The notes: generated by a model not told the origin, from the sequence alone. A DNA stretch of 64,000 nt from Streptacidiphilus sp. PB12-B1b (GCF_014084125.1 NZ_CP048405.1:6882001-6946000), one strand, 5' to 3'; counted from the first letter of the stretch, positions 8,880-20,802 are shown. Made by a program: numbers and translations.

Positions 8880-10589
8880 CTACCGGAGCGGGACGATGTC
8901 CTCCGCCCCCAGTCTGGCGGCGTCGGCGGTGAGGTCGTCCGGCTGCTGCTGGGACTCCCGCTCGGCCTCCACCCGCTTGCGGTAGTGCTCCACCTCGCGG
9001 TCGATCTGACCCTTGTCCCAGGCCAGTTCACGGGCCATGAGCTCGGCGGCCTCGCGCATGCAGACGGTGCCCCGGTCGAAGGTCTCCATGGAGATCCGGG
9101 TGCGCCGGGCCAGCACGTCGTCCAGGTGCCGGGCGCCCTCGCTGCGGGCGGCGTGGACGACCTCGGCCCGCAGGTAGTCGTCGGCCCCGCCCAGCGGCTC
9201 GGCCAGCGACGGGTCCTCGGCGACGAGTTGCAGCAGTTCGCCGACCAACGAGCCGTAACGGTTCAGCAGATGCTCGACCCGGGCGATGTGCAGGCCGCTG
9301 CCGCGGGCCAGTTCGGCCCGGCCGTTCCACAGCGCCTGGTAGCCCTCGGCCCCGGCCAGCGGCACCTTCTCGGTGCAGCTCGGCGGCACCCGCTGGTCCA
9401 GGCCGTGCACCGCCTCGTCCACCGCGTCCCGGGCCATCACCCGGTAGGTGGTGTACTTGCCGCCGGCCACCACCACCAGGCCGGGGACGGCGTGCTGCAC
9501 CACGTGCTCCCGGCTGAGCTTGGACGTCGCCTCGGACTCCCCGGCCAGCAGCGGACGCAGCCCGGCGTACACGCCCTCGACGTCCTCCCTGGTCAGCGGG
9601 ACCGCCAGGACCGAGTTCACGTGGTCGAGCAGGTACTCGATGTCGGCGCTGCTGGCCGCCGGGTGGTCCTTGCCCAGCGTCCACTCGGTGTCGGTGGTGC
9701 CGACGATCCAGTGCCGCCCCCAGGGGATGACGAACAGCACGCTCTTCTCGGTCCGCAGGATCAGCCCGGTGGCCGAGTGGATCCGGTCACGCGGGACGAC
9801 CAGGTGGATGCCCTTGGACGCGCGGACGTGGAACTGCCCGCGCTCGCCGACCAGCGCCTGCGTCTCGTCCGTCCACACGCCGGTCGCGTTGACGACCTGC
9901 CGGGCGCGTACCTCGAACTCACCCCCCTGCTCCAGATCATGCACCCGGGCACCGACAACCCGCTCCCCCTCGCGCAGGAAGCCCACCACCCGGGCCCGGT
10001 TGGCGGCCAGCGCGCCGTACCCGGCGGCGGTGCGGACCAGGGTGGTGACGAACCGGGCGTCGTCCATCTGCGCGTCGTAGTACTGCACCGCGCCGACCAG
10101 GGCGTCCTTGCGCAGGCAGGGCGCCAGCCGCAGGGCCCGGCGGCGGCTCAGGTGCCGGTGCAGCGGCAGGTCGGTGCCGTGGCCGCCGGAGACCGACATG
10201 GCGTCGTACAGGGCGACGCCGGAGCCCACGTACGGGCGCTCCCAGCCGCGGTGCTGCAAGGGGTAGAGGAACGGCACCGGCTTCACCAGGTGCGGGGCCA
10301 GCGTCTGCAGCAGCAGGCCGCGCTCCTTCAGGGCCTCCTGGACCAGCGCGAAGTCCAGCATCTCCAGGTATCTCAGGCCGCCGTGGATCAGCTTGCTGGA
10401 GCGGCTGGAGGTGCCCGAGGCCCAGTCCCTGGCCTCGACGATCCCGGTGGCCAAGCCTCGGGTCACCGCGTCCAGGGCCGTCCCCGCGCCGACCACGCCG
10501 CCGCCGACGACCAGCACGTCGAGCTCCCGCTCGGCCATCCGGGCGAGGGACTCCGCCCGCTGGTCAGGTCCCAGTTCCGAGCTGCGCAT
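8880..10589 (-). CDS. glpD: Aerobic glycerol-3-phosphate dehydrogenase
   Basis: A 569-aa FAD enzyme oxidising sn-glycerol 3-phosphate to dihydroxyacetone phosphate and passing electrons to quinone at the membrane. Seen: the FAD-binding N terminus VVGGGVVGAGTALDAVTRGL, SSRSSKLIHGGLRYLE typical of GlpD, GLRPLL, VVVAGGKYTTYRVMA, and the C-terminal helical domain that all GlpD proteins carry. ATG 10589 has GGAGG five bases upstream. It is divergent from the membrane protein at 10848; no glycerol uptake or kinase gene is in the window. Confidence 0.95.
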   Translation of the reverse strand: MRSSELGPDQRAESLARMAERELDVLVVGGGVVGAGTALDAVTRGLATGIVEARDWASGTSSRSSKLIHGGLRYLEMLDFALVQEALKERGLLLQTLAPHLVKPVPFLYPLQHRGWERPYVGSGVALYDAMSVSGGHGTDLPLHRHLSRRRALRLAPCLRKDALVGAVQYYDAQMDDARFVTTLVRTAAGYGALAANRARVVGFLREGERVVGARVHDLEQGGEFEVRARQVVNATGVWTDETQALVGERGQFHVRASKGIHLVVPRDRIHSATGLILRTEKSVLFVIPWGRHWIVGTTDTEWTLGKDHPAASSADIEYLLDHVNSVLAVPLTREDVEGVYAGLRPLLAGESEATSKLSREHVVQHAVPGLVVVAGGKYTTYRVMARDAVDEAVHGLDQRVPPSCTEKVPLAGAEGYQALWNGRAELARGSGLHIARVEHLLNRYGSLVGELLQLVAEDPSLAEPLGGADDYLRAEVVHAARSEGARHLDDVLARRTRISMETFDRGTVCMREAAELMARELAWDKGQIDREVEHYRKRVEAERESQQQPDDLTADAARLGAEDIVPLR

Positions 10590-10847
10590 GACTGCCTCCG
10601 CACTGTGCCGACCGGCCCCGTGCTCCGGCGGCCGGTTCCGCTGGTCACTGATCACCAGTCTGCCCGGTATCTGCCCACTCGGGGCGGTGCCAGTCACGGC
10701 CGGGGGCACAGCCGGGCATCGAACCCGTAATCCACTCGGGAACACCAGGCCGTAGCTGCTAGCCTGCGGCGACTCCACGGCGCAGGGCCCCTCGCGGGCC
10801 GCTTTCCGTGGCACGCCCATGCTCTCTTCACCCCCGGGGGACACCAC

Positions 10848-11480
10848 ATGACCGACTCCACCACGCCGCCCGCAGCACCGGCCGCAGCACCGGCCGCCGG
10901 GCCGGCCCCGCAGGGCTTCGGCGCGCCCGTGCCGCCGCAGGCCGCCGCCGTCCCGCCGCAGGGCGGGCCGCAGGGCTGGGGCGGGCCGGGGCAGCCGCAG
11001 ACCCCCTACGGCGGCTACCCGGTCACCGCCGCCGGCCGTCCGGAGCAGGAGACCGGCCGGCCGGGCCTGGCGGTCGTCGCCGGGATCGGGGCCATGCTGG
11101 TCTCGGCCGCCGTCTACGCCGGGGTCATCGACCTCACCAAGCACGAGATCGGCTACCTGGCCCTGGCCGTGGGCCTGCTGATCGGCCTGGCCCTGGGCAA
11201 GCTCGGCGGCAGGCACCCGGCGCTGCCGGTGGTCGGCGTGGTGCTGGCGCTGCTCGGCATCTTCCTGGGCGAGATGCTCGGCATCGCCCTGCTGGCCAAC
11301 AAGCTGGACGGGGTGCCGCTGGGCACCGTCCTCGGCCACCCCGGCGACCTGTTCTCGGCCTGGAAGGAGAGCTCGGACGCCATGTCCTTGCTGTTCTTCG
11401 CCATCGGCGGCCTGGAGGCGTTCGTCTTCACCCGCCGCTTCAGCGGGGCCGCGGTGCCGACCCGGCGCCGCCGCCGCTGA
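10848..11480 (+). CDS. Four-helix membrane protein with Pro/Ala-rich N terminus
   Basis: The 210-aa product has a flexible cytoplasmic N terminus (1-70, Pro/Ala/Gln/Gly) and four predicted membrane helices at about 73-94, 101-119, 126-149 and 179-195, ending in an Arg-rich tail. No enzymatic motif is visible. GGGGGA lies six bases before ATG 10848. It converges on guaB3, with a strong shared stem-loop between them. I do not recognise a characterised family. Confidence 0.78.
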   Translation: MTDSTTPPAAPAAAPAAGPAPQGFGAPVPPQAAAVPPQGGPQGWGGPGQPQTPYGGYPVTAAGRPEQETGRPGLAVVAGIGAMLVSAAVYAGVIDLTKHEIGYLALAVGLLIGLALGKLGGRHPALPVVGVVLALLGIFLGEMLGIALLANKLDGVPLGTVLGHPGDLFSAWKESSDAMSLLFFAIGGLEAFVFTRRFSGAAVPTRRRRR

Positions 11481-11511
11481 CCCCCGCGCGGCGTCCGCTC
11501 CCGGACGCGGC

Positions 11512-11546
11512 GGAGGCCCCCGGCGCGATGCGCGCCGGGGGCCTCC
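11512..11546. terminator. Bidirectional terminator between the 10848 gene and guaB3
   Basis: A perfect 16-bp GC-rich stem (11512-11527 pairing with 11531-11546) with a three-base loop lies 31 bases after one stop codon and 18 bases after the convergent one. It has no long T-run, which is usual for Streptomyces terminators. Confidence 0.85.
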
Positions 11547-11564
11547 GGGTGCCGTCCGCGCGGG

Positions 11565-12680
11565 CTACTTGTGCGCGACCGTGACCTCGACCCGCTGGAA
11601 CTCCTTGAGCTCCGAGTAGCCGGTGGTGGCCATCGCCCGGCGCAGCGCGCCGAACAGGTTCATGGTGCCGTCGGGGGTGTGCGAGGGGCCGGAGAGGATC
11701 TCCTCGGTGGTGCCGACGGTGCCCAGGTCCACCCGCTTGCCGCGCGGCAGCTCCTCGTGCACGGCCTCGGCGCCCCAGTGGAAGCCCCGGCCGGGGGCGT
11801 CGTTGGCCCGGGCCAGCGCCGCGCCGATCATGACCGCGTCCGCGCCGCAGGCCACGGCCTTGGCCAGGTCGCCGCTGTAGCCGACGCCGCCGTCGGCGAT
11901 GACGTGGACGTACCGGCCGCCGGACTCGTCCATGTAGTCGCGCCGGGCCGCGGCCACGTCCGCGACCGCGGTCGCCATCGGCACCTGGATGCCGAGCACG
12001 GTGCGGGTGGTGTGCGCCGCGCCGCCGCCGAAGCCGACCAGGACGCCGGCCGCGCCGGTGCGCATCAGGTGCAGCGCCGCGGTGTACGTGGCGCAGCCGC
12101 CGACGATCACCGGGACGTCGAGCTCGTAGATGAACTGCTTGAGGTTGAGCGGCTCGGCCGCGCCGGAGACGTGCTCGGCGGAGACGGTGGTGCCGCGGAT
12201 GACGAAGATGTCCACCCCGGCGTCCACGACCACCTTGGAGAACTCGGCGGTGCGCTGCGGGGACAGCGCGGCGGCGGTGACCACGCCGGAGTCGCGGATC
12301 TCCTTGAGCCGGCGGCCGATCAGCTCGGCCTTGATCGGCTCGCGGTAGATCTCCTGGAGCCGGCGGGTCGCCAGCGCCTCGTCCTTGACCTCGGTGATCT
12401 CCTGCAGCAGCGGCCGCGGGTCCTCGTAGCGGGTCCACAGGCCCTCGAGGTTGAGCACGCCGAGGCCACCGAGCCGGCCGAAGGCGATGGCCTGCTCGGG
12501 CGAGACCACACTGTCCATGGGCGCGGCCAGGAAGGGCAGTTCGAAGCGGTAGGCGTCGATCTGCCAGGCGATCGAGACCTCCTTCGGGTCCCGGGTCCGG
12601 CGGCTGGGTACGACGGCGATGTCGTCGAAGGCGTACGCCCGCCGGCCCCGCTTGCCCCGCCCGATCTCGATCTCGGTCAC
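11565..12680 (-). CDS. guaB3: GuaB3-type IMP dehydrogenase-related protein lacking the catalytic Cys loop
   Basis: The 371-aa TIM-barrel protein of the IMP dehydrogenase/GMP reductase superfamily has no CBS domains. It begins IEIGRGKRGRRAYAFDDIAVVPS and carries AAPMDSVVSPEQA, VIVGGCATYTAA, ADGGVGYSGDLAKAVACGADAVM and GTVGTTEEIL. At the loop where true IMPDH has GPGSICTTR it reads GFGGGAAHTTR, with no Cys, so ordinary covalent IMP chemistry is not expected. Actinobacteria keep this paralogue beside guaB; its biochemical role is not settled to my knowledge. It lies 107 bases downstream of guaB, with a stem-loop between them. Confidence 0.88.
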   Translation of the reverse strand: MTEIEIGRGKRGRRAYAFDDIAVVPSRRTRDPKEVSIAWQIDAYRFELPFLAAPMDSVVSPEQAIAFGRLGGLGVLNLEGLWTRYEDPRPLLQEITEVKDEALATRRLQEIYREPIKAELIGRRLKEIRDSGVVTAAALSPQRTAEFSKVVVDAGVDIFVIRGTTVSAEHVSGAAEPLNLKQFIYELDVPVIVGGCATYTAALHLMRTGAAGVLVGFGGGAAHTTRTVLGIQVPMATAVADVAAARRDYMDESGGRYVHVIADGGVGYSGDLAKAVACGADAVMIGAALARANDAPGRGFHWGAEAVHEELPRGKRVDLGTVGTTEEILSGPSHTPDGTMNLFGALRRAMATTGYSELKEFQRVEVTVAHK

Positions 12681-12729
12681 GTCCCAGCCCTTCGTTCAGC
12701 CTGCTACTGCCGTGGACCAGTATCCCGCA

Positions 12730-12768
12730 CGCGGCGCGGGGGCCGCCTGGGCAGCCCCCCGCGCCGCG
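12730..12768 (-). terminator. Stem-loop after guaB
   Basis: A perfect 13-bp GC stem (12730-12742 with 12756-12768) and a 13-base loop lie 20 bases beyond the guaB stop codon, before the guaB3 start. It could end guaB transcripts or attenuate read-through into guaB3. Confidence 0.7.
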
Positions 12769-12787
12769 AAGCCGGGACGGTGTGCGG

Positions 12788-14416
<1,629 letters not shown>

Positions 14417-14475
14417 CTACCGGTACCCGGCGGCTCTCCTTCCGGCCCGCGAGCAGGGCGGCCGGGGCGGGGGCG

Positions 14476-15114
14476 TCAGGCCGACAGGCCCTCGTGGTTG
14501 TCGCCGGCGAGGGCGCGCAGCCGGCTCAGCGCGCGGTGCTGGGCCACCCGGACGGCCCCGGCGGACATGCCCAGGACCTCCCCGGTCTCCTCGGCGGTGA
14601 GCCCGGCGGCGACCCGCAGCAGCACCAGCTCGCGCTGCCGGTCGGGCAGGCAGGCCAGGAGCTCCCGGGCCCAGGCGGCGTCGCTGCTGAGCAGGGCGCG
14701 CTCCTCGGGGCCGAGCGCGTCGTCCGGCTTCTCCGGGAGCTCCTCGGCGAGCGAGAGCGGCTGGCCGGGGCCCTTCATCGCGGCCCGCTGCAGGTCGGCG
14801 ATCTTGTGCGCGGCGATGCCGTAGACGAACGCCTCGAACGGGCGGCCCTCGTCGCGGTAGCGCGGCAGCGCGCAGAGCACCGCCAGGCAGACCTCCTGGG
14901 CGACGTCGTCCACGTGGTGCCGGGCGCCGCCCGGGAGCCGGACCAGCCGGGCCCGGCAGTAGCGCAGCACCAGCGGGTGGACCTGGGCCAGCAGTGCGTC
15001 GGTCGCGCCGGCGTCGCCGCCGACGGCGCGGACCACCAAGGCGCCGATGGGCACGGGCACCCCACCGGCAGGCTGTCCGCTGCCGGGGGCAGCAGTCACG
15101 TCGTCGTCGCGCAC
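14476..15114 (-). CDS. shbA: RNA polymerase sigma factor, ShbA/SigD-like
   Basis: A 212-aa group-4-like sigma factor. Region 2 spans about 45-95 (core [19 protein letters not shown], then [14 protein letters not shown]), followed by an acidic linker and region 4 with [12 protein letters not shown] and the helix-turn-helix [19 protein letters not shown]. Its position between guaB and bldM matches ShbA, the sigma factor reported to drive hrdB transcription in Streptomyces and related to mycobacterial SigD. The start is uncertain: GTG 15114 gives the length usual for this family, while an in-frame ATG at 15228 would add 38 poorly conserved residues; neither has a well-spaced ribosome site. The symbol rests on synteny. 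Confidence 0.8.
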   Translation of the reverse strand: MRDDDVTAAPGSGQPAGGVPVPIGALVVRAVGGDAGATDALLAQVHPLVLRYCRARLVRLPGGARHHVDDVAQEVCLAVLCALPRYRDEGRPFEAFVYGIAAHKIADLQRAAMKGPGQPLSLAEELPEKPDDALGPEERALLSSDAAWARELLACLPDRQRELVLLRVAAGLTAEETGEVLGMSAGAVRVAQHRALSRLRALAGDNHEGLSA

Positions 15115-15250
15115 TGCTCCATGGTGCCTGGTCACATCAGGAAACGTGGCACCGGACCCCGACTTGTGCATCGGAACGTTATGCGCCACCGCCGCCCACC
15201 CCCGCCAGCCACTGCCTGAGAGACTCATACCCCCATGGTGCGTCCTCGAC

Positions 15251-15277
15251 GAGGAAGCGGGCCATGCCCGCTTCCTC
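15251..15277 (-). terminator. Stem-loop after bldM
   Basis: A perfect 12-bp stem (15251-15262 with 15266-15277) and a three-base loop lie 33 bases past the bldM stop codon, upstream of the sigma-factor gene. A probable bldM terminator. Confidence 0.75.
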
Positions 15278-15309
15278 TCAACGAGGATTCCCCGCGGCGA
15301 CCGCGGTAC

Positions 15310-15921
15310 TCAGCGGACCAGGCCCCAGCGGAAGCCCAGCGCCACCGCGTGCGCGCGGTCGGAGGCGCCGAGCTTCTTGAACAGGCGCCGGGCGTGCGTC
15401 TTGACGGTGTCCTCGGAGAGGAACAGCTCCCGCCCGATCTCGGCGTTGCTGCGGCCGTGGCTCATGCCTTCGAGCACCTGGATCTCACGGGCGGTGAGGG
15501 TCGGCGCGGCGCCCATCTCGGCGCAGCGGAGCCGACGCGGGGCGAGCCGCCAGGTCGGGTCGGCCAGCGCCTGCGTGACGGTGGCCCGCAGCTCGGCGCG
15601 GGAGGCGTCCTTGTGCAGGTAGCCGCGGGCGCCGGCGGCGACCGCGAGCGCGACGCCGTCGAGGTCCTCGGCGACGGTGAGCATGATGATGCGCGCGCCC
15701 GGGTCGGCGGACAGCAGCCGCCGCACGGTCTCCACCCCGCCGAGGCCGGGCATCCGCACGTCCATCAGGACCAGGTCGGAGCGGTCGGCCACCCAGCGGC
15801 GCAGCACCTCCTCGCCGTTGGTCGCCGTGGTCACCCGGTCCACTCCGGGAACAGTCGCCACCGCGCGGCGCAGCGCCTCGCGGGCAAGCGGTGAATCATC
15901 ACAGACGAGAACGGATGTCAT
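15310..15921 (-). CDS. bldM: Developmental response regulator BldM
   Basis: The 203-aa protein equals the known BldM length. Receiver domain 1-120: VLVCDDSPL, phospho-acceptor position Asp54 in LVLMDVRMPG, and Lys104 in YLHKDAS. LuxR/FixJ-type HTH 138-203: LTAREIQVLEGMSHGRSNAEIGRELF, split by the usual turn. In Streptomyces BldM acts as a homodimer, or as a heterodimer with WhiI, on genes for aerial growth and sporulation and is regarded as an atypical response regulator. ATG 15921 has GGAGGA five bases upstream. A sigma-BldN-like promoter lies about 120 bases upstream. Divergent from whiD, as in S. coelicolor. Confidence 0.96.
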   Translation of the reverse strand: MTSVLVCDDSPLAREALRRAVATVPGVDRVTTATNGEEVLRRWVADRSDLVLMDVRMPGLGGVETVRRLLSADPGARIIMLTVAEDLDGVALAVAAGARGYLHKDASRAELRATVTQALADPTWRLAPRRLRCAEMGAAPTLTAREIQVLEGMSHGRSNAEIGRELFLSEDTVKTHARRLFKKLGASDRAHAVALGFRWGLVR

Positions 15922-16317
15922 GATCGTCCTCCGCAGCTGATCCGCGTCACGTTGAGCCTCCTGGCTGGTACGAATCGTCACCGATGCGATCACGACGGCT
16001 GGGGTCTTCCCCGACGCCAGCGCTGTCGACCGCCTCAGCACTCCCAACGACCGTCACTCGAATGAGTTACGGGGTCGGCAACCGCCTTCAGCACTCTACG
16101 TGGTCACACCACTACAGACGCTGCACCACGTCGGGCAATCGGTCCTGCATGCGGAGGTACGCGCCCGGTTCGGGCGGCGGCCCTTCGGCGCAACCCGGCG
16201 GTAACCCCGCCGAGTGGCGGGATTTACGTGCCTTTTGTCCCTTTCCCTCACTTTTTGGGGTTATATGACTTGTATCCACCGCTGACCGTCGCACCTGAAC
16301 CCCTGAGGGAATGAGCA
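15922..16317. other. bldM-whiD divergent regulatory region (396 bp)
   Basis: This intergenic region holds the bldM promoter described separately and the whiD upstream region. On the whiD side there is a T-rich block (16230-16266) and a 6-bp inverted repeat with a four-base loop (CCCGCC 16206-16211 with GGCGGG 16216-16221). I could not assign a convincing -35/-10 pair to whiD. Confidence 0.5.
16044..16071 (-). promoter_or_regulatory. Predicted sigma-BldN promoter of bldM
   Basis: Read on the minus strand, CGTAAC (16071-16066), a 16-base spacer and CGTTGG (16049-16044) match the published sigma-BldN consensus CGTAAC-N16-CGTTGA in 11 of 12 positions with the correct spacer. The start site would fall near 16037, giving a leader of about 116 bases. 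bldM is the classical sigma-BldN target. Confidence 0.8.
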
Positions 16318-16632
16318 ATGGCAGACTTCTCCCGCCTCCCCGGCCCGAACGCGGACCTCTGGGACTGGCAACTTGCCGCCGCCTGCCGCGGTGTCGACAG
16401 CTCGCTGTTCTTCCACCCGGAAGGCGAGCGCGGGGCGGCCCGCAGCTCGCGCGAGCAGTCCGCCAAGGAGGTTTGCTCTCGCTGCCCCGTCCGCGCCCAG
16501 TGCGCGGCCCACGCCCTGACCGTCCGCGAGCCCTACGGCGTCTGGGGCGGGCTCACCGAGGACGAGCGCGAGGAACTCCTCGGACGCGCCCGGCAGCGTC
16601 CGATGGACCCGGCCACCCTGATCAGCAACTGA
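16318..16632 (+). CDS. whiD: WhiB-like [4Fe-4S] sporulation regulator WhiD
   Basis: The 104-aa Wbl protein has the four cluster ligands Cys23, Cys53, Cys56 and Cys62 (CSRCPV pattern) and the beta-turn signature GVWGG with the basic residues after it. WhiD is needed for late sporulation and, like other Wbl proteins, is expected to bind region 4 of the principal sigma factor through its cluster. GAGGGA lies about eight bases before ATG 16318. It is divergent from bldM, the conserved Streptomyces order. Ends SN after a short tail. Confidence 0.95.
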   Translation: MADFSRLPGPNADLWDWQLAAACRGVDSSLFFHPEGERGAARSSREQSAKEVCSRCPVRAQCAAHALTVREPYGVWGGLTEDEREELLGRARQRPMDPATLISN

Positions 16633-16643
16633 CGGACCCCCAG

Positions 16644-16684
16644 CGCGCCGGGGTGCGACCCGCCCGACGGGGCACCCCTGCGCC
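16644..16684. terminator. Probable terminator after whiD
   Basis: A stem of GGGGTGC (16650-16656) with GCACCCC (16672-16678), extended by GCGC arms past one mismatch, lies just downstream of the whiD stop and next to the convergent LysR gene end. Confidence 0.5.
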
Positions 16685-16692
16685 CGGACGCC

Positions 16693-17784
16693 TCAGCCGG
16701 CGTCCGCGCGCCGCGCGGCGACCAGGGCCAACCGGTCCAGCATCAGCGCCACCGCCGGAACCGGCAGCAGATCCGGCAGGGTCAGCGCGACCACCTCCCG
16801 GTGGACGACGGGGGCCAGCGGCAGCACCTCCACCCCGGACGGGTGCACCGACGCCAGCGCCAGCTCCGGCAGCACGGCCACCCCCAGCCCGGCGGCGACC
16901 AGCCCGAACACCGCCGGGTAGTCGTCGGTGGCGAAGTCGATGCGCGGGGTGAAGCCCTCCCCCTCGCACAGCTCCACCAGATGGCCCCGGCACTGCGGGC
17001 AGCCCGCGATCCACTGCTCCCCGGCCAGCTCCGCCAGCCGCACCGGCGCGGGCCCGGCACCGCCAGGCCCGTCCGACCCGCCAGGCCCGTCGCGCCCGTC
17101 CGGCCCGTCCGCCCGCTGCGGCAGGGCGCGTCCGGCCAGCGGGTGGCCGGACGGGACGACGCAGACCAGCCGGTCCCGCAGCAGCGGCCGCACCGCCAGC
17201 CCGCCCCAGTCGCAGCCCGCCGCCGAGGCCGCGGCCTCGACCACCGCCGCCGCCCGCGCCTGCCACCGCGATCCGGCGACGCCGCCCGGCAGCCGCACCC
17301 CGCCCGGCCCGCCCGGACGGCCCGGCTCACCCGGATAGCGGAACGCCAGCGCGACATCGCAGTCGCCGCCGCGCAGCAGCGCCAGCGCCTGCGGCGGCTC
17401 GGCCTCGGTCAGCGACACCCGCACCCCCGGCTCGGCCGAGCGCACCTCGGCCACCGCCGACGGCACCAGCGCCGAGTTGGCCGTGGGGAAGGACGACAGC
17501 CGCACCCGCCCCGAGCGCAGCCCGGTGATCGCCGCCAGCTCCTCCTCCGCCGCCGTCAGCCCGGCCAGGATCACGCCCGCGTGCCGAACCAGCACCTCCC
17601 CCGCCTCGCTCAGCCGCACGCCCCGGCCCGCCCGCACCACCACGGGCGTCCCCACCGTCTTCTCCAGCGCCCGCATCTGCTGGCTCACCGCGGGCTGGGT
17701 GTAGCCCAGCTCGCGGGCGGCCGCCGAAAGCGAACCGGTCCGGGCGACGGCGCGGAGCACGCGGAGATGGCGGGCCTCGATCAC
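16693..17784 (-). CDS. LysR-family transcriptional regulator with Gly/Pro-rich insertions
   Basis: The 363-aa product has the LysR winged HTH at 1-60 (LRVLRAVARTGSLSAAAREL, followed by TQPAVSQQMRALE) and a periplasmic-binding-like effector domain. Two low-complexity Gly/Pro/Asp insertions (around residues 150-170 and 225-245) make it about 50 residues longer than usual and break the effector domain at loops. A CPQC pair in the effector half could bind metal or redox signals, but that is speculation. GTG 17784 begins MIEARHLRVL as in the family. The effector and targets are unknown; it converges on whiD and is divergent from the MOSC gene. Confidence 0.85.
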   Translation of the reverse strand: MIEARHLRVLRAVARTGSLSAAARELGYTQPAVSQQMRALEKTVGTPVVVRAGRGVRLSEAGEVLVRHAGVILAGLTAAEEELAAITGLRSGRVRLSSFPTANSALVPSAVAEVRSAEPGVRVSLTEAEPPQALALLRGGDCDVALAFRYPGEPGRPGGPGGVRLPGGVAGSRWQARAAAVVEAAASAAGCDWGGLAVRPLLRDRLVCVVPSGHPLAGRALPQRADGPDGRDGPGGSDGPGGAGPAPVRLAELAGEQWIAGCPQCRGHLVELCEGEGFTPRIDFATDDYPAVFGLVAAGLGVAVLPELALASVHPSGVEVLPLAPVVHREVVALTLPDLLPVPAVALMLDRLALVAARRADAG

Positions 17785-17860
17785 GGCTTCAGCATAAGCC
17801 CGGCTTGGGACACCGGGTAAAAGTTGTCCACAGGCTTATACCCGCCGGGCGCGGCCGGAC

Positions 17861-17866
17861 TACCCT
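17861..17866 (+). promoter_or_regulatory. -10-like hexamer of the MOSC gene (leaderless type)
   Basis: TACCCT is followed by six bases and then ATG 17873, and there is no Shine-Dalgarno sequence. This places the expected transcription start at the start codon. No good -35 is seen. Confidence 0.45.
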
Positions 17867-17872
17867 CGGCCC

Positions 17873-18535
17873 ATGGGGAAGCTGCTCTCTCTCAACCTCG
17901 GCCGCGCGCGGGCCTCGGCCCACACCGACATCGGCCGCACCGCCATCGACAAGCGCCCGGCCCGGGGCAGCGTCGCCGTCGCCGCGCCGGGCCCGCGCGG
18001 CACCGCGGGCAGCAGCGGCAGCGGCATCGCCGGCGACGAGGTCTGCGACCACCGCTTCCACGGCGGCGACGACCAGGCCGTCTACGCCTACGGCCGCGAG
18101 GAGCTGGACCTGTGGCAGCGCGAGCTGGGCCGGGAGCTGGCGAACGGCGTCTTCGGCGAGAACCTGACCACGCTGGGCGTGGCCACCAGCGACGCGCTGA
18201 TCGGCGAACGCTGGCGGATCGGCCCGCAGGTGGTGCTGGAGGTGTGCGCGACCCGCATCCCCTGCCGCACCTTCGCGGGCTGGCTGGAGGAGCGGGGGTG
18301 GATGAAGCGCTTCACCCAGCGCGCGCTCCCCGGCGCGTACCTGCGGGTGATCACCCCCGGCGAGATCACCGCCGGGGACGAGGTGACCGTGCTCTCCCGC
18401 CCGGACCACGCGCTGACCAGCGGCATGGTGTTCCGCGCGCTGACGCTGGAGCCCGACCTGCTGCCGCTGCTGCTGGACGTCCGGGAGCTGGGCGCGCACC
18501 AGCGCGAGCACGCCGCCCAGCGGCTGCGCCGCTGA
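17873..18535 (+). CDS. MOSC domain protein, YiiM-like
   Basis: The 220-aa protein begins GKLLSLNLG and contains the MOSC core: HRFHGGDDQAVYAY, ELGRELANGVFGENLTT, DALIGERWRIG, and the conserved Cys in ATRIPCRTFAGW that binds sulfur or molybdenum cofactor in this family, followed by GAYLRVITPGEITAGD. YiiM-type members reduce N-hydroxylated compounds or act in sulfur carrier reactions. The ATG has no ribosome site, and a -10-like TACCCT is seven bases upstream, so translation is probably leaderless. It stands alone. Confidence 0.88.
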   Translation: MGKLLSLNLGRARASAHTDIGRTAIDKRPARGSVAVAAPGPRGTAGSSGSGIAGDEVCDHRFHGGDDQAVYAYGREELDLWQRELGRELANGVFGENLTTLGVATSDALIGERWRIGPQVVLEVCATRIPCRTFAGWLEERGWMKRFTQRALPGAYLRVITPGEITAGDEVTVLSRPDHALTSGMVFRALTLEPDLLPLLLDVRELGAHQREHAAQRLRR

Positions 18536-18543
18536 AAAGCCCG

Positions 18544-18581
18544 AGGGGCGCGGCGGACGGGGTTCCGTCCGCCGCGCCCCT
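18544..18581. terminator. Bidirectional terminator between the MOSC gene and groEL1
   Basis: A perfect 17-bp GC-rich stem (18544-18560 with 18565-18581) with a GGTT loop lies between two convergent genes. Confidence 0.9.
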
Positions 18582-18636
18582 GGTCAGGCGCGTGCCGTGG
18601 CCGCCGACCCCAGGTCGGCGGCGGTACTGACCGAGG

Positions 18637-20316
<1,680 letters not shown>

Positions 20317-20385
20317 TCAGTGACTACTGGGGCCCGGGTTGGTCACGACTCTGCGGTCAGCGTCGCAGCTGCAGACAGCTGGGTC

Positions 20386-20694
20386 TTACTTCTGGACGAT
20401 TGCGAGGACGTCGCGCGCCGAGAGGACGAGGTACTCCTCGCCGTTGTACTTGACCTCGGTGCCGCCGTACTTGCTGTACAGCACGACATCGCCGACGGCG
20501 ACGTCGAGCGGCAGGCGCTGGCCGTCCTCGAACCGGCCCGGACCCACGGCCAGGACGACGCCCTCCTGGGGCTTCTCCTTGGCAGTGTCCGGGATGACCA
20601 GGCCAGAGGCCGTGGTCTGCTCGGCTTCGAGCGGCTGGACCACAATGCGGTCCTCGAGCGGCTTGATGGCAACCTTGGAGCTGGTGGTCGTCAC
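20386..20694 (-). CDS. groES: 10-kDa co-chaperonin GroES
   Basis: The 102-aa Hsp10 has [22 protein letters not shown] (mobile loop region), [11 protein letters not shown] and [24 protein letters not shown] 20694 is chosen because GGGGGAGG lies seven bases upstream; the upstream in-frame ATG at 20733 has no such site. First gene of the groES-groEL1 operon, with a HrdB-like promoter framed by CIRCE operators. Confidence 0.96.
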   Translation of the reverse strand: MTTTSSKVAIKPLEDRIVVQPLEAEQTTASGLVIPDTAKEKPQEGVVLAVGPGRFEDGQRLPLDVAVGDVVLYSKYGGTEVKYNGEEYLVLSARDVLAIVQK

Positions 20695-20802
20695 GTTCCG
20701 ACCTCCCCCTTCGGAGATCACGGGGTGATTCATGTCTTGGGTCGCGGAGAGATTGGTATGGCGCAGCCGTCGTCGCGGTGCCGGACGCGCCCTCTTCGCG
20801 GG

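Noticed and set aside
15115-15228. ATG 15228 as the start of the sigma factor
   Set aside because: It would add 38 residues without likeness to sigma factors and lacks a spaced ribosome site; GTG 15114 gives the expected length, though this stays uncertain.
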